Both the position numbers and the translations under genes were made by a program. The notes beneath the pieces are model-generated. The model searched no databases, had not been told where the DNA came from, and worked only from the letters and a program-made list of their open reading frames with translations. DNA of 18,104 bases from Pseudopelobacter sp964601865 (GTDB taxonomy: Bacteria; Desulfobacterota; Desulfuromonadia; Geobacterales; Pseudopelobacteraceae), in contig CAZRPI010000072.1 in the NCBI GenBank assembly GCA_964601865.1, positions 1 to 18,104 of the forward strand, given 5' to 3'. Positions 7,623 to 14,823 of the stretch are shown here, piece after piece (position 1 is the first letter of the stretch; the number at the start of each line of letters is the position of its first letter).

Positions 7623-7682
7623 CCTGAGACATCCGCAAAAGTTGAAAAATGTTGCCAACCCCTGACAGGAGATCTGCAAAAA

Positions 7683-8600
7683 ATGAGCATCGTTGTCGTC
7701 GGCACCGTAGCTTTTGATACGGTGGAAACCCCTTTCGGCAGAGGGGAGAATGTGTTAGGCGGATCAGCCACCTACTTTTCCACATCGGCCAGCTTCTTCA
7801 CCGATGTTTCGCTGGTCGCGGTGGTTGGCGAGGACTTCCCCGAAGAACATGTCAGCTTCCTGCAGTCACGTTCCATCGACACATCCGGACTGCAACGCAT
7901 TCCCGGCGACACCTTCCGGTGGGAGGGAAAATACGGATATGACCTGAACGACGCCCAGACCCTCGACACCCGGCTGAACGTGCTGTCGGAGTTTCGGCCG
8001 AACCTGCCGGAATCTTACCGGGACTCGGAGTACCTTTTCCTGGCCAATATCGACCCCGAGTTGCAGCTTGAGGTCCTGGACCAGATGCGCTCTCCGAAGA
8101 TCGTGGCCTGCGACACCATGAATTTCTGGATCTCTTCCAAACCGGCGGCGCTCAGGGAGGTAATGCGGAAGGTGGATATCGTCGTCATCAACGAGGGAGA
8201 GGCGCGGCAGTTCACTTCCGAGCCCAATCTGGTCAGGGCGGCCCGCAGCATCATATCCCTGGGCTGTAAACGCCTGGTGATCAAAAGGGGCGAATACGGC
8301 GTACTGATGTTTACGGCGAATTCGGTATTTGCCGCACCGGCCTACCCGCTGGAAGAGGTCTTTGATCCCACCGGAGCGGGAGACACCTTCGCGGGGGGAT
8401 TCATGGGCTACCTGGCCAACACCGGCGACCTGAGCGAAGACGGGATCCGCCAGGCCATCATATTCGGCAGTGTCATGGCGTCCTTCAACGTGGAGGACTT
8501 CAGTCTCGACCGGATGAAACGGCTGGATTACAGGGAAATCGAAAGCCGTTACAAAAGCTTCAAGGCCCTCACGAACTTCAGGGACATAGCAGCGCTGTAA
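7683..8600 (+). CDS. PfkB/ribokinase-family carbohydrate or nucleoside kinase
   Basis: The 305-residue protein has the PfkB fold signatures: an N-terminal strand with GTVAFD, the GGSATY substrate loop near residue 26, and the C-terminal signature DPTGAGDTFAGGF (from 228), in which Asp234 is the catalytic base and GAG forms the anion hole. Its usual partner motif NEGEARQF is also present. It would phosphorylate a hydroxymethyl group of a sugar or nucleoside using ATP. The substrate cannot be told from sequence. The position 60 bp behind mtnP suggests ribose-type or nucleoside substrates linked to methylthioadenosine salvage, but that is inference. AGGAG lies 11 bases before the ATG. No terminator is evident after the gene; the next gene has its own promoter at 8624. 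Confidence 0.88.
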   Translation: MSIVVVGTVAFDTVETPFGRGENVLGGSATYFSTSASFFTDVSLVAVVGEDFPEEHVSFLQSRSIDTSGLQRIPGDTFRWEGKYGYDLNDAQTLDTRLNVLSEFRPNLPESYRDSEYLFLANIDPELQLEVLDQMRSPKIVACDTMNFWISSKPAALREVMRKVDIVVINEGEARQFTSEPNLVRAARSIISLGCKRLVIKRGEYGVLMFTANSVFAAPAYPLEEVFDPTGAGDTFAGGFMGYLANTGDLSEDGIRQAIIFGSVMASFNVEDFSLDRMKRLDYREIESRYKSFKALTNFRDIAAL

Positions 8601-8623
8601 CATACCATAACCCCTGTGATTTA

Positions 8624-8652
8624 TTGACAATACCGACGGGATTTGCTAGCGT
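8624..8652 (+). promoter_or_regulatory. Sigma70 promoter with extended -10, upstream of the TPR lipoprotein gene
   Basis: A perfect TTGACA (8624-8629) is followed by 17 bases and TAGCGT (8647-8652). TG stands one base before the -10, giving an extended -10 element that compensates for the weak hexamer. Transcription would start about 35 bases upstream of the ATG at 8695. Confidence 0.6.
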
Positions 8653-8694
8653 TGTCCACGAAACATCAACAGCAGCATCATTGACCACCTCGCT

Positions 8695-9456
8695 ATGAGA
8701 CCATGTCTGATCCACATCATTTTTCTGCTTGCTGTAGCGCTCATGTCCGCCTGTGTCTCCGGCCGTGGAGGCCAGAATGAGATCAGTAACCCCGCTTCCT
8801 ATCATTACCAGATGGGTCTGTCATTTATCAGTGAACGCAATTACACCGGCGCCCTCAAGGAGCTGACCGAGGCGGAGAAACTGGAACCGGACAACCCCGA
8901 TGTTCTGTACTACCTCGGTTACGCCTACATTGGGAAAAAACGTCCCGATCTTGCGGAACCGCGGCTGCAGAAAGCCATCATGCTCAAACCGAACAATTCT
9001 ACCACCCGCAATCTCCTGGGCGTCGTCTGTCTGGAACTCAAACGGTGGGACAACGCGATCCAGCAGTTCAGGATCGCCAAGGACGACCTTTTTTACGCAA
9101 ACAATGACGACGCTGCCATCAACCTGGCGCTGGCCTATCTGGGGAAAGGAGTCTACCTAAAGGCCCTGGAGGAACTGAATGCGGTTCTGCGCAACAATCC
9201 GCGAAAAATTCAGGCGCGGGTAGCGCTGGGGCGGGTTTATTTTGCCATGGACCGACCGGAGCAGGCGGTCGTCGAATACAACAAGGCTCTGGAAGTATTC
9301 AAAGACTACGGGGACGCTCACTACTACCTGGGGTTGGCCTATCTGAAACTCCAGAGGATAGCAGACGCCCGCGCCGCTTTCCATGAAGTGATACGCATCA
9401 AGCCGGACTCAGAACTGGGGCGCTCATCCGTGGGATACCTGGAACTGCTGAAGTAA
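8695..9456 (+). CDS. Six-TPR lipoprotein, PilF/PilW/Tgl-like
   Basis: The 253-residue product begins with a short hydrophobic signal ending in LMSAC, a lipobox with Cys20 as the lipidated residue, so it is predicted to be anchored in the outer membrane facing the periplasm. Residues 34-240 form six consecutive tetratricopeptide repeats of about 34 residues, each with the expected small/aromatic pattern (for example YYLGYAY, ALGRVYF, YYLGLAY). Size, lipobox and six repeats match PilF/PilW/Tgl pilotins, which help assemble the type IV pilus secretin. The next gene is RodZ-like, as pilF is next to rodZ in many Proteobacteria, which supports this reading. No other pilus gene lies in the window, so a general TPR scaffold lipoprotein remains possible. 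No obvious ribosome site is visible before the ATG. Confidence 0.8.
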   Translation: MRPCLIHIIFLLAVALMSACVSGRGGQNEISNPASYHYQMGLSFISERNYTGALKELTEAEKLEPDNPDVLYYLGYAYIGKKRPDLAEPRLQKAIMLKPNNSTTRNLLGVVCLELKRWDNAIQQFRIAKDDLFYANNDDAAINLALAYLGKGVYLKALEELNAVLRNNPRKIQARVALGRVYFAMDRPEQAVVEYNKALEVFKDYGDAHYYLGLAYLKLQRIADARAAFHEVIRIKPDSELGRSSVGYLELLK

Positions 9457-9467
9457 GCGAGGCTTGC

Positions 9468-10334
9468 ATGTCCGAAGACGAAAGCTGCTACGTCGATCCC
9501 GGCACCAGTTCACCGGGAACCATTCTCAAGCGTTGCCGCATGTACCACGGCACAACGATTGAAGAAGTGGCCGAAGCGACCAAGATTGCCGCACACCACA
9601 TCAGGGCGCTGGAAGACGATCAGATCCGGGAGTTTGCCAATCTCACCTATCTGAAGGGGTTTCTCCGCATCTACGCCGGTTATCTCGGCCTCAACCCGGA
9701 TGATCTGATGCGCCTGTACGAGCGCCTGGACGCGCCAGCAGACGGCAGCGGGAATGGGAGTGAAAGACCGGACGAAGCGGCAAAAAAACGGCGACGCCGC
9801 AGTATTCCCTGGCAAAAACTGGCCCTCCCGGCCGGCCTGCTGCTGGTGATGATTCTTACTTCAATAATTCTCGACCATTCATCCCCTCCCCCCCCATCAC
9901 CCCCTTCTGCTCAACCCAAAACCGCCGCTGCCCCGGTCACTCCGATACAACCGGCGCGCTCCAGCGCGAAACAGGTTCCGGCCCCGCAGAATCAGGAAAG
10001 CGACTCGGAACAGGAGCAGGCCAGACAGGAAGAAATTTCCAGCGACAGGAACTCCATCCAGAGCCCCGCTCCCGAACCGGCCAAAGGGGTTGTCGTGCGT
10101 CTGAAAGTAGTGCAGAGCGGATCGCTTTCCGTATCCATCGACGGCGCCGCCCCACAGAGTTTCGATCTCTCCAGTGGCGACGTGTTCGAATGGAAGGCGG
10201 ACAAGACCATTGCACTGGAACTGTCCAACGCCGCAAGCGTGGAGACGAACCTGAACGGCAGGCCGATGAGAGCATTTGGCGCCAGCGGTTCACCGGTTTA
10301 CGTGGTTCTGGACTCCAATGGCGTCAGAAGATAA
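9468..10334 (+). CDS. rodZ: RodZ-like membrane protein: N-terminal HTH, one TM segment, C-terminal DUF4115
   Basis: The 288-residue protein has a Cro/XRE-type helix-turn-helix of the RodZ class (about 17-88, including the FANLTYLKGFLRIYAGYLGL stretch), a basic KKRRRR patch (106-111) and a single hydrophobic segment (about 117-137). A Pro/Ala/Gln/Ser-rich low-complexity spacer (about 138-205) and a C-terminal beta-rich DUF4115 domain (about 208-288) follow. The positive patch before the membrane segment places the HTH in the cytoplasm and the DUF4115 in the periplasm, as in RodZ, which links MreB filaments to the wall-synthesis complex. The HTH in RodZ binds MreB rather than DNA. It follows the TPR lipoprotein gene after 11 bp and is probably co-transcribed. 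An eight-C run codes part of the proline stretch near 9890. Confidence 0.82.
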   Translation: MSEDESCYVDPGTSSPGTILKRCRMYHGTTIEEVAEATKIAAHHIRALEDDQIREFANLTYLKGFLRIYAGYLGLNPDDLMRLYERLDAPADGSGNGSERPDEAAKKRRRRSIPWQKLALPAGLLLVMILTSIILDHSSPPPPSPPSAQPKTAAAPVTPIQPARSSAKQVPAPQNQESDSEQEQARQEEISSDRNSIQSPAPEPAKGVVVRLKVVQSGSLSVSIDGAAPQSFDLSSGDVFEWKADKTIALELSNAASVETNLNGRPMRAFGASGSPVYVVLDSNGVRR

Positions 10335-10539
10335 AGCTCCCCGAATCGGCGAGTCTCAGGCTGAAACGCACGAGATGCCGGAATCCTGCGCCGCCCCGGA
10401 TCTCACCCCATCCCGTCGCAATGCCCATAAAAGCTCAAACCCTGACATTTCAGGAGAAAAACCACCGAAAATCCGATCGTTTCATTAACGCATGAAAAAC
10501 GGCATCGGGAAGCACCCCGGGGAAACGCAGAGCGGCGTC

Positions 10540-10567
10540 TTGACAGCTTCCGGCCACATGTTAGACT
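10540..10567 (+). promoter_or_regulatory. Sigma70 promoter with extended -10, upstream of the signalling cluster
   Basis: TTGACA at 10540-10545 is a perfect -35. TAGACT at 10562-10567 is preceded by TG plus one base, an extended -10, with a 16-base spacer. Transcription would start near 10574. That makes the in-frame GTG at 10576 an unlikely start and favours GTG 10600. The preceding gap (10335-10539) shows no gene and no clear terminator. Confidence 0.6.
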
Positions 10568-10599
10568 CCTAACAAGTGATTTCATTCGGGGAGCACGCA

Positions 10600-10998
10600 G
10601 TGGCAGAGCAAATGAAACGGATCCTGGTTGTTGATGACGAGGAGAATGCACGCATCGCACTTTCCAAAATCCTTGCCAGGGAAGGGTATGATGTGGCTTC
10701 GGCGGGCAACGGGCATGAGGCGCTCACCTATCTCCAGGCGAAGGATGTGGAACTCGTCATCACGGACATCAACATGCCTGAAATGAACGGCATAACCTTC
10801 TTGCGGGAACTGAACCGGCTTCGTCCCTCAAGCAATGTGATCATGATTACCGCCTATGGCGAGGTTGAGTCCTATATCGAAGCAATGAATCTCGGCGCTT
10901 TTGAGTACATCAATAAACCGGTCAAAATCGACGAACTGAAGAAAATCATTGCCAAACTCTTTAAAAAACCTGATATCCATGAGGGGGGAATGTCATGA
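10600..10998 (+). CDS. Single-domain response regulator (CheY-like)
   Basis: The 132-residue protein is a receiver domain with no output domain. The phosphorylation pocket is complete: Asp12 and Asp13 (VVDDEEN), phospho-acceptor Asp56 (ITDINMPEMNG), Thr84 and Lys106 (NKPV). I chose GTG 10600 because GGGGAG lies six bases upstream; an in-frame GTG at 10576 sits at the predicted transcription start. The stop overlaps the universal stress protein start by four bases (ATGA). The histidine kinase two genes downstream is its natural candidate partner. With no output domain, it must act by binding another protein or as a phosphorelay intermediate. Confidence 0.93.
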   Translation: MAEQMKRILVVDDEENARIALSKILAREGYDVASAGNGHEALTYLQAKDVELVITDINMPEMNGITFLRELNRLRPSSNVIMITAYGEVESYIEAMNLGAFEYINKPVKIDELKKIIAKLFKKPDIHEGGMS

Positions 10999-11456
10999 AG
11001 CCGTTCAGCAAAATCTTGATCGCCATAGATTTTTCGGAGAATTCGGATTATGCCTTTGACTATGCCCTGACACTGGCCAAACAGTTTGAGGCGGAACTGA
11101 CCGTCATGCATGTCATCAGTGAGCCGGTTGACCTGCGCGGCTTCTACGTTCCACACATCTCCTTCGAACAACTGGAGAGGGAAATCGAGGCCGGGGCCGC
11201 GGACATGATGGAAAGGTTCTGTCGCGAGAAGATGGGGGACTTTCGTAATTACCGCACCTGCATAGCCAATGGCATCTCGTACGAAGAAATCATCCACAAG
11301 GCCAGGCAGATCAACGCCTCGCTGATCGTGGTCGGCACACGGGGCCGCACCGGCCTTGACCACATGATCTTCGGCAGCACCGCGGAGCGTGTCGTCCGTG
11401 GTGCAACATGCCCGGTGCTCAGCGTCCGTCTTCCGCCCGAAAGTGCCGACAGATAG
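10995..11456 (+). CDS. Universal stress protein, ATP-binding UspA/UspF type
   Basis: The 153-residue protein is a single Usp domain. Asp12 (ILIAIDFSEN) and the nucleotide motif G-x2-G-x9-G-S (Gly114, Gly117, Gly127-Ser128) are intact, so ATP binding is expected rather than the non-binding UspA state. The C-terminal strand CPVLSVR is typical. Such proteins form cytoplasmic dimers and modulate stress or energy-limitation responses. It overlaps the preceding response regulator by four bases, so the two are translationally coupled and likely act in the same pathway. The binding partner is unknown. Confidence 0.93.
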   Translation: MKPFSKILIAIDFSENSDYAFDYALTLAKQFEAELTVMHVISEPVDLRGFYVPHISFEQLEREIEAGAADMMERFCREKMGDFRNYRTCIANGISYEEIIHKARQINASLIVVGTRGRTGLDHMIFGSTAERVVRGATCPVLSVRLPPESADR

Positions 11457-11489
11457 GATGCGCTTCCAGGCCTCGACCGGCGCCGATAA

Positions 11490-12707
11490 ATGGACCACGC
11501 CATGCCTCCCGAAACCAAAGCCGCCATCGTTGTCATTGATGGCGATGTCGAAAGAATCACTCCAAACCTGGCACGGCATGGATACAGCGTCCATTCAGCC
11601 GCCACGGTCCAGCAAGGTCTTGATCTCGTAAGCGAGACAACTCCCGAACTCATCCTCCTGGACTATCAACTGGCAGGGGCGGACACGCCCGCTGTTCTGG
11701 GGGAGATCAGAAACCGTTTTCCCACCTCTTATGCGGTCATATCCCTGCCAAGATGCGCAGCGAACAGGACGGTTCAACTCATCGGAAACGGGGCCGTGGA
11801 GTGCGTCCTCATGCCATGCGGCGGAAACGAGCTGCTCAGCCGCCTGGATACCGCCCTCCGGATACGGGAGCTGGAGCTGCGCAACGGACAACTGCAGCTT
11901 GAAATGGAGCGGCTGGCGCCGCGGCCGGAAACATGCCCGCCGAATTATCAACAACTCCTGAGGGAGAAGGCCGAAGCGCTCCACAGGGCTCATTTCGAAA
12001 TCACCCATACCGAAAAGATGGCCGCAATGGGATTTCTCGCGGCCGACATGGCCCACGACATCCGCAACCCCCTCAACTCCATCTCCCTCTTTACCCAGCT
12101 CATGCGGCAGCATGTCACCGACCCGGACCAGAAGGAGTACCTGGGTAAAATCATCAAAGAGGTGGAAAGAATCGATTTCATCATCCGCAGACTGCTGGAA
12201 ATATCGCGGTGCAAACGAAACGTCGCGACAGAGGTGCGGATTGATCGGATCATTGACGGTGCACTGGAAGTTTTTTCGCCCAGAATCGAAGCCGCCAGCA
12301 TTCGCCTGGAACGCCGGTATGAGGTGGAAACGCCACCGATCAAGGCGGACCCGGACGAACTGGAGCAGATTTTCACGAACCTGTTTTTGAATGCCCTCGA
12401 CGAAATGCCGGGGGGGGGGCGCCTGGGAATAGACATCAACGTTGAGGAAGGGGCCGTGGTTGTCAGGGTTGAGGACAGCGGCGGGGGAATTCCCGAGTAT
12501 GTGCTGCCGAACATCTTTGAGCCTTTCTTTACCACCAAGCCCCGCGGAACCGGCATGGGATTGCCGGTAGTCAAACGCCTTGCCCGTCTTCACGGAGGCA
12601 CCATCACCGTTGAAAAATCATCATCGGAGGGAACGGTGCTCCGCCTGGAGTTCCCGACCTTCAGCCACCCGAATCAGCCGGGTCCGACGCCCGGGGAGCA
12701 GGGATAG
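11490..12707 (+). CDS. Histidine kinase with N-terminal degenerate receiver domain
   Basis: The 405-residue protein has a receiver-like domain (about 11-125), a coiled linker (about 126-178), HisKA with His189 (AHDIRNPL) and a HATPase domain. The ATPase has the N box (Asn301 in NLFLNA), the G1 box (Asp329, DSGGG) and the G2 box (GTGMGL, 353-358). The receiver keeps Asp58, but its acidic pair reads Asp17-Gly18-Asp19, its conserved Thr is Ser85, and the invariant Lys is Met108 (LMPC), so normal phosphorylation there is doubtful. No transmembrane segment exists, so the kinase is cytoplasmic. A stop codon directly before the ATG fixes the earliest start, though no ribosome site is seen. The gene lies 33 bp after the usp gene, between two single-domain response regulators that are likely phosphate acceptors. 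A run of ten G lies inside the ATPase-coding part. Confidence 0.92.
   Translation: MDHAMPPETKAAIVVIDGDVERITPNLARHGYSVHSAATVQQGLDLVSETTPELILLDYQLAGADTPAVLGEIRNRFPTSYAVISLPRCAANRTVQLIGNGAVECVLMPCGGNELLSRLDTALRIRELELRNGQLQLEMERLAPRPETCPPNYQQLLREKAEALHRAHFEITHTEKMAAMGFLAADMAHDIRNPLNSISLFTQLMRQHVTDPDQKEYLGKIIKEVERIDFIIRRLLEISRCKRNVATEVRIDRIIDGALEVFSPRIEAASIRLERRYEVETPPIKADPDELEQIFTNLFLNALDEMPGGGRLGIDINVEEGAVVVRVEDSGGGIPEYVLPNIFEPFFTTKPRGTGMGLPVVKRLARLHGGTITVEKSSSEGTVLRLEFPTFSHPNQPGPTPGEQG
12410..12419 (+). repeat. Homopolymer of ten G inside the histidine kinase gene
   Basis: Ten consecutive G encode Pro-Gly-Gly-Gly-Arg between the N and G1 boxes of the kinase. A one-base change would shift the frame and remove the G1 and G2 boxes. 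As printed the frame is intact. Confidence 0.9.
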
Positions 12708-12751
12708 GGCCGGCAATCCTCCGCCGGAAACCTTGGCGCATGCATTCAATC

Positions 12752-12781
12752 TTTCCTTTTCTCTCAAATCTGGTGTAGTAT
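12752..12781 (+). promoter_or_regulatory. Weak candidate promoter before the second response regulator
   Basis: TAGTAT (12776-12781) is a fair -10, with TTTCCT (12752-12757) as a poor -35 after 18 bases. It sits in the 100-bp gap after the kinase gene and would give the regulator, and perhaps the genes behind it, separate transcription. Confidence 0.25.
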
Positions 12782-12807
12782 CGTGGCAACTAGCCTGGAA
12801 AGGTGCG

Positions 12808-13203
12808 ATGACACAATCCCGCGGCAACATACTGATAATCGATGACGACCCCTTTTTCCTGAAGGTTCTTGCCGACGCCTTCACCGAAAACGATTTCACC
12901 GTATACCTGGCCAACGACGGCGTTGAAGGGGTGAACGCCTTTCTTGAGAAGACGCCCGACGTGGTTCTCACGGATCTTGTCATGCCCCGCATGGGGGGCG
13001 TCTCGACCTGCATGGAGATCAGCCGTCTGGCTCAAGACCATCCGCCGGTGCTGGCCCTGTTGACATCGATGTTCCAGGAAACCCCCCATGAACACGAGGT
13101 TCCCGAGATGGGCGCCAAGGTGCACATCCCCAAATCAACCCGGCCCATCGACATAGTAATCCTCGTCGAGCAGCTCCTGGAACGGAATAAATTCCCACAG
13201 TAA
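12808..13203 (+). CDS. Single-domain response regulator
   Basis: The 131-residue product is a receiver domain alone. Asp12, Asp13 and Asp14 form the acidic pocket, Asp56 (LTDLVMPRMGG) is the phospho-acceptor, Thr86 is the switch residue, and Lys109 lies in IPKS where KP is usual. I chose ATG 12808 because GGAAAGGTG lies just upstream; the open frame extends back into the kinase gene but only as a shadow. After switch residue Thr86 the protein carries an unusual His/Glu-rich segment (ETPHEHEVPEMGAK) that may change partner choice. It lies 100 bp after the histidine kinase and seven bp before the FAD dehydrogenase, so it may be the kinase's second target. Confidence 0.9.
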   Translation: MTQSRGNILIIDDDPFFLKVLADAFTENDFTVYLANDGVEGVNAFLEKTPDVVLTDLVMPRMGGVSTCMEISRLAQDHPPVLALLTSMFQETPHEHEVPEMGAKVHIPKSTRPIDIVILVEQLLERNKFPQ

Positions 13204-13210
13204 GCCATCA

Positions 13211-14800
13211 ATGCCATTCCTTTTCCGCAATCTGATCATATCTCCGGATGACGATGAGAACACCCTGAAGGAACTGACGGCAAACCGTCTCGGGCTATCC
13301 CCGGACCAGCTGCGGGATTTCCGCATAGTCCGCAAGGGGCTTGACGCCCGGAAAAAACTGGCTGCAAAGATCGTCTATACCGTATCGTTTTCCCTTGACG
13401 ACGACAGGGCAATGCGGGAGCATATCGGCTCCTCCACGGCCCCGGCCGGACTGGAATGGAAGCCCGAGGAACCTCCAACACCGTTCATACCGGCACGGAC
13501 TGACGAAAAAATCGTGATTGTGGGAAGCGGCCCGGCCGGACTGTTCTGCGCACTGCGTCTCGCGGAATACGGCCTGAACGCGACCCTGATCGAACGGGGA
13601 CAACCGGTCGAACGGCGGGCCCGGGACGTCCAGCAGTTCTGGAAAAACGGCATACTGGACCCGGAGAGCAACGTCCAGTTCGGCGAGGGGGGGGCCGGGA
13701 CTTTTTCCGACGGCAAACTGACAAGCCGCTCCAGGGATCCATTGGCCCCGTGGATACTGCGTAAGTTTGTGGATTTCGGCGCTCCCCCCTCCGTGCTCTA
13801 CCTGGCCAAGCCGCACATCGGCACCGACCGCCTGCGTCATGTTGTCGCCAACATGAGGAATCATCTGCTGGAGAAGGGGGCTACGATCCGCTTCGGCTGC
13901 CGGTTGACCGACATCGTCGTACGGGCCGGACGTTGCGTCGCAACGATTGTCAACGGTAATGAAGAGATAACCTGCGACCGCCTGATCCTGGCCATCGGCC
14001 ACAGCGCCCGGGACACCTACGAGATGCTGCAGCGCCTGGCTGTGCCGCTGGAACGCAAGGCTTTCGCCCTGGGACTGCGCGTCGAGCATCCCCAGGAACT
14101 GATCGACGCCATCCAGTACGGTGGAAAACGGCACCCCAACCTTCCGGTTGCCGATTATGCCGTTGCATGGAACAACTCCGAAAGCGGCCGCAGCGTCTAC
14201 TCATTCTGCATGTGCCCGGGCGGCGTGGTTGTGGCGGGAGCCTCCGAAGAGGGAGGGGTTGTCACCAACGGCATGAGCGGTCAGCTCCGCAATTCCCCCT
14301 TTGCCAACAGCGCGCTGGTGGTCAATATCAGGGAGACCGACTTCGGCGGCAGCGGCCCGCTGGCCGGCATCCATTTTCAACGCCACTGGGAACAACGAGC
14401 CTTCAGCGCGGGGGGAGGCGGTTTTCACGCGCCGGCCCAGACGCTCCCGTCTTTCATGGGACTTCCCGTAAAAGGCGTCCTGTCGAGCACTTACCGCCCC
14501 GGAATAGTGGAGACCGATCTGGAGGAGGTTTTGCCATCCTATGTGACGGCCACCCTGAGGGAGGGGATCACCGTTTTCAACAGACGGCTGCGCGGCTTCA
14601 TCACCTCCGAGGCGACTCTGGTGGGCATAGAGTCGCGCACGTCCTCTCCCGTCCGTATCGTCCGGAATGGACAATACGAGTCCACCGGTGTAAAACGTCT
14701 CTATCCGGCTGGAGAAGGAGCCGGATACGCCGGCGGCATAATGAGTTCGGCCATCGACGGGGTCAGGATCGCAGACTCCATTGCGACCTCGATGGAATAG
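13211..14800 (+). CDS. FAD-dependent dehydrogenase, COG2509 type, function unknown
   Basis: The 529-residue protein has a short N-terminal alpha/beta domain (about 1-95) joined to an FAD-binding core. The dinucleotide motif GSGPAG is at 105-110, with Glu128 at the end of the second strand to hold the adenosine ribose. The phrase FGEGGAGTFSDGKLTSR follows, and a second FAD-contact segment, GEGAGYAGGI, starts at 501. This layout matches the family of predicted NAD(FAD)-utilising dehydrogenases found in many bacteria, for which I know no established substrate. The start ATG is seven bases after the response regulator stop and has no strong ribosome site, suggesting coupled translation. The exoribonuclease-like gene follows after 23 bp. 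No signal peptide or membrane segment is seen, so it is cytoplasmic. Function stays open. Confidence 0.85.
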   Translation: MPFLFRNLIISPDDDENTLKELTANRLGLSPDQLRDFRIVRKGLDARKKLAAKIVYTVSFSLDDDRAMREHIGSSTAPAGLEWKPEEPPTPFIPARTDEKIVIVGSGPAGLFCALRLAEYGLNATLIERGQPVERRARDVQQFWKNGILDPESNVQFGEGGAGTFSDGKLTSRSRDPLAPWILRKFVDFGAPPSVLYLAKPHIGTDRLRHVVANMRNHLLEKGATIRFGCRLTDIVVRAGRCVATIVNGNEEITCDRLILAIGHSARDTYEMLQRLAVPLERKAFALGLRVEHPQELIDAIQYGGKRHPNLPVADYAVAWNNSESGRSVYSFCMCPGGVVVAGASEEGGVVTNGMSGQLRNSPFANSALVVNIRETDFGGSGPLAGIHFQRHWEQRAFSAGGGGFHAPAQTLPSFMGLPVKGVLSSTYRPGIVETDLEEVLPSYVTATLREGITVFNRRLRGFITSEATLVGIESRTSSPVRIVRNGQYESTGVKRLYPAGEGAGYAGGIMSSAIDGVRIADSIATSME

Positions 14801-14823
14801 CTAACGGACAAAAGGAGCTTCAC

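Noticed and set aside
10335..10539. Search for a terminator or small gene after the RodZ-like gene
   Set aside because: Only short symmetric bits (CCTGA/TCAGG, CCCCGGGG) were found, without a U tract or a coding frame that has a ribosome site.
11595..12593. 332-codon open frame antisense to the histidine kinase
   Set aside because: It lies wholly opposite conserved kinase motifs and shows no family features.
12580..12807. N-terminal extension of the second response regulator into the kinase gene
   Set aside because: The receiver fold begins right after ATG 12808, which has a good ribosome site; the extension overlaps coding sequence of the kinase ATPase domain in another frame.
14167..14823. 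657-base upstream extension of the YhaM-like frame
   Set aside because: It is the out-of-frame shadow of the FAD dehydrogenase; GTG 14824 with AGGAG six bases before is the proper start.
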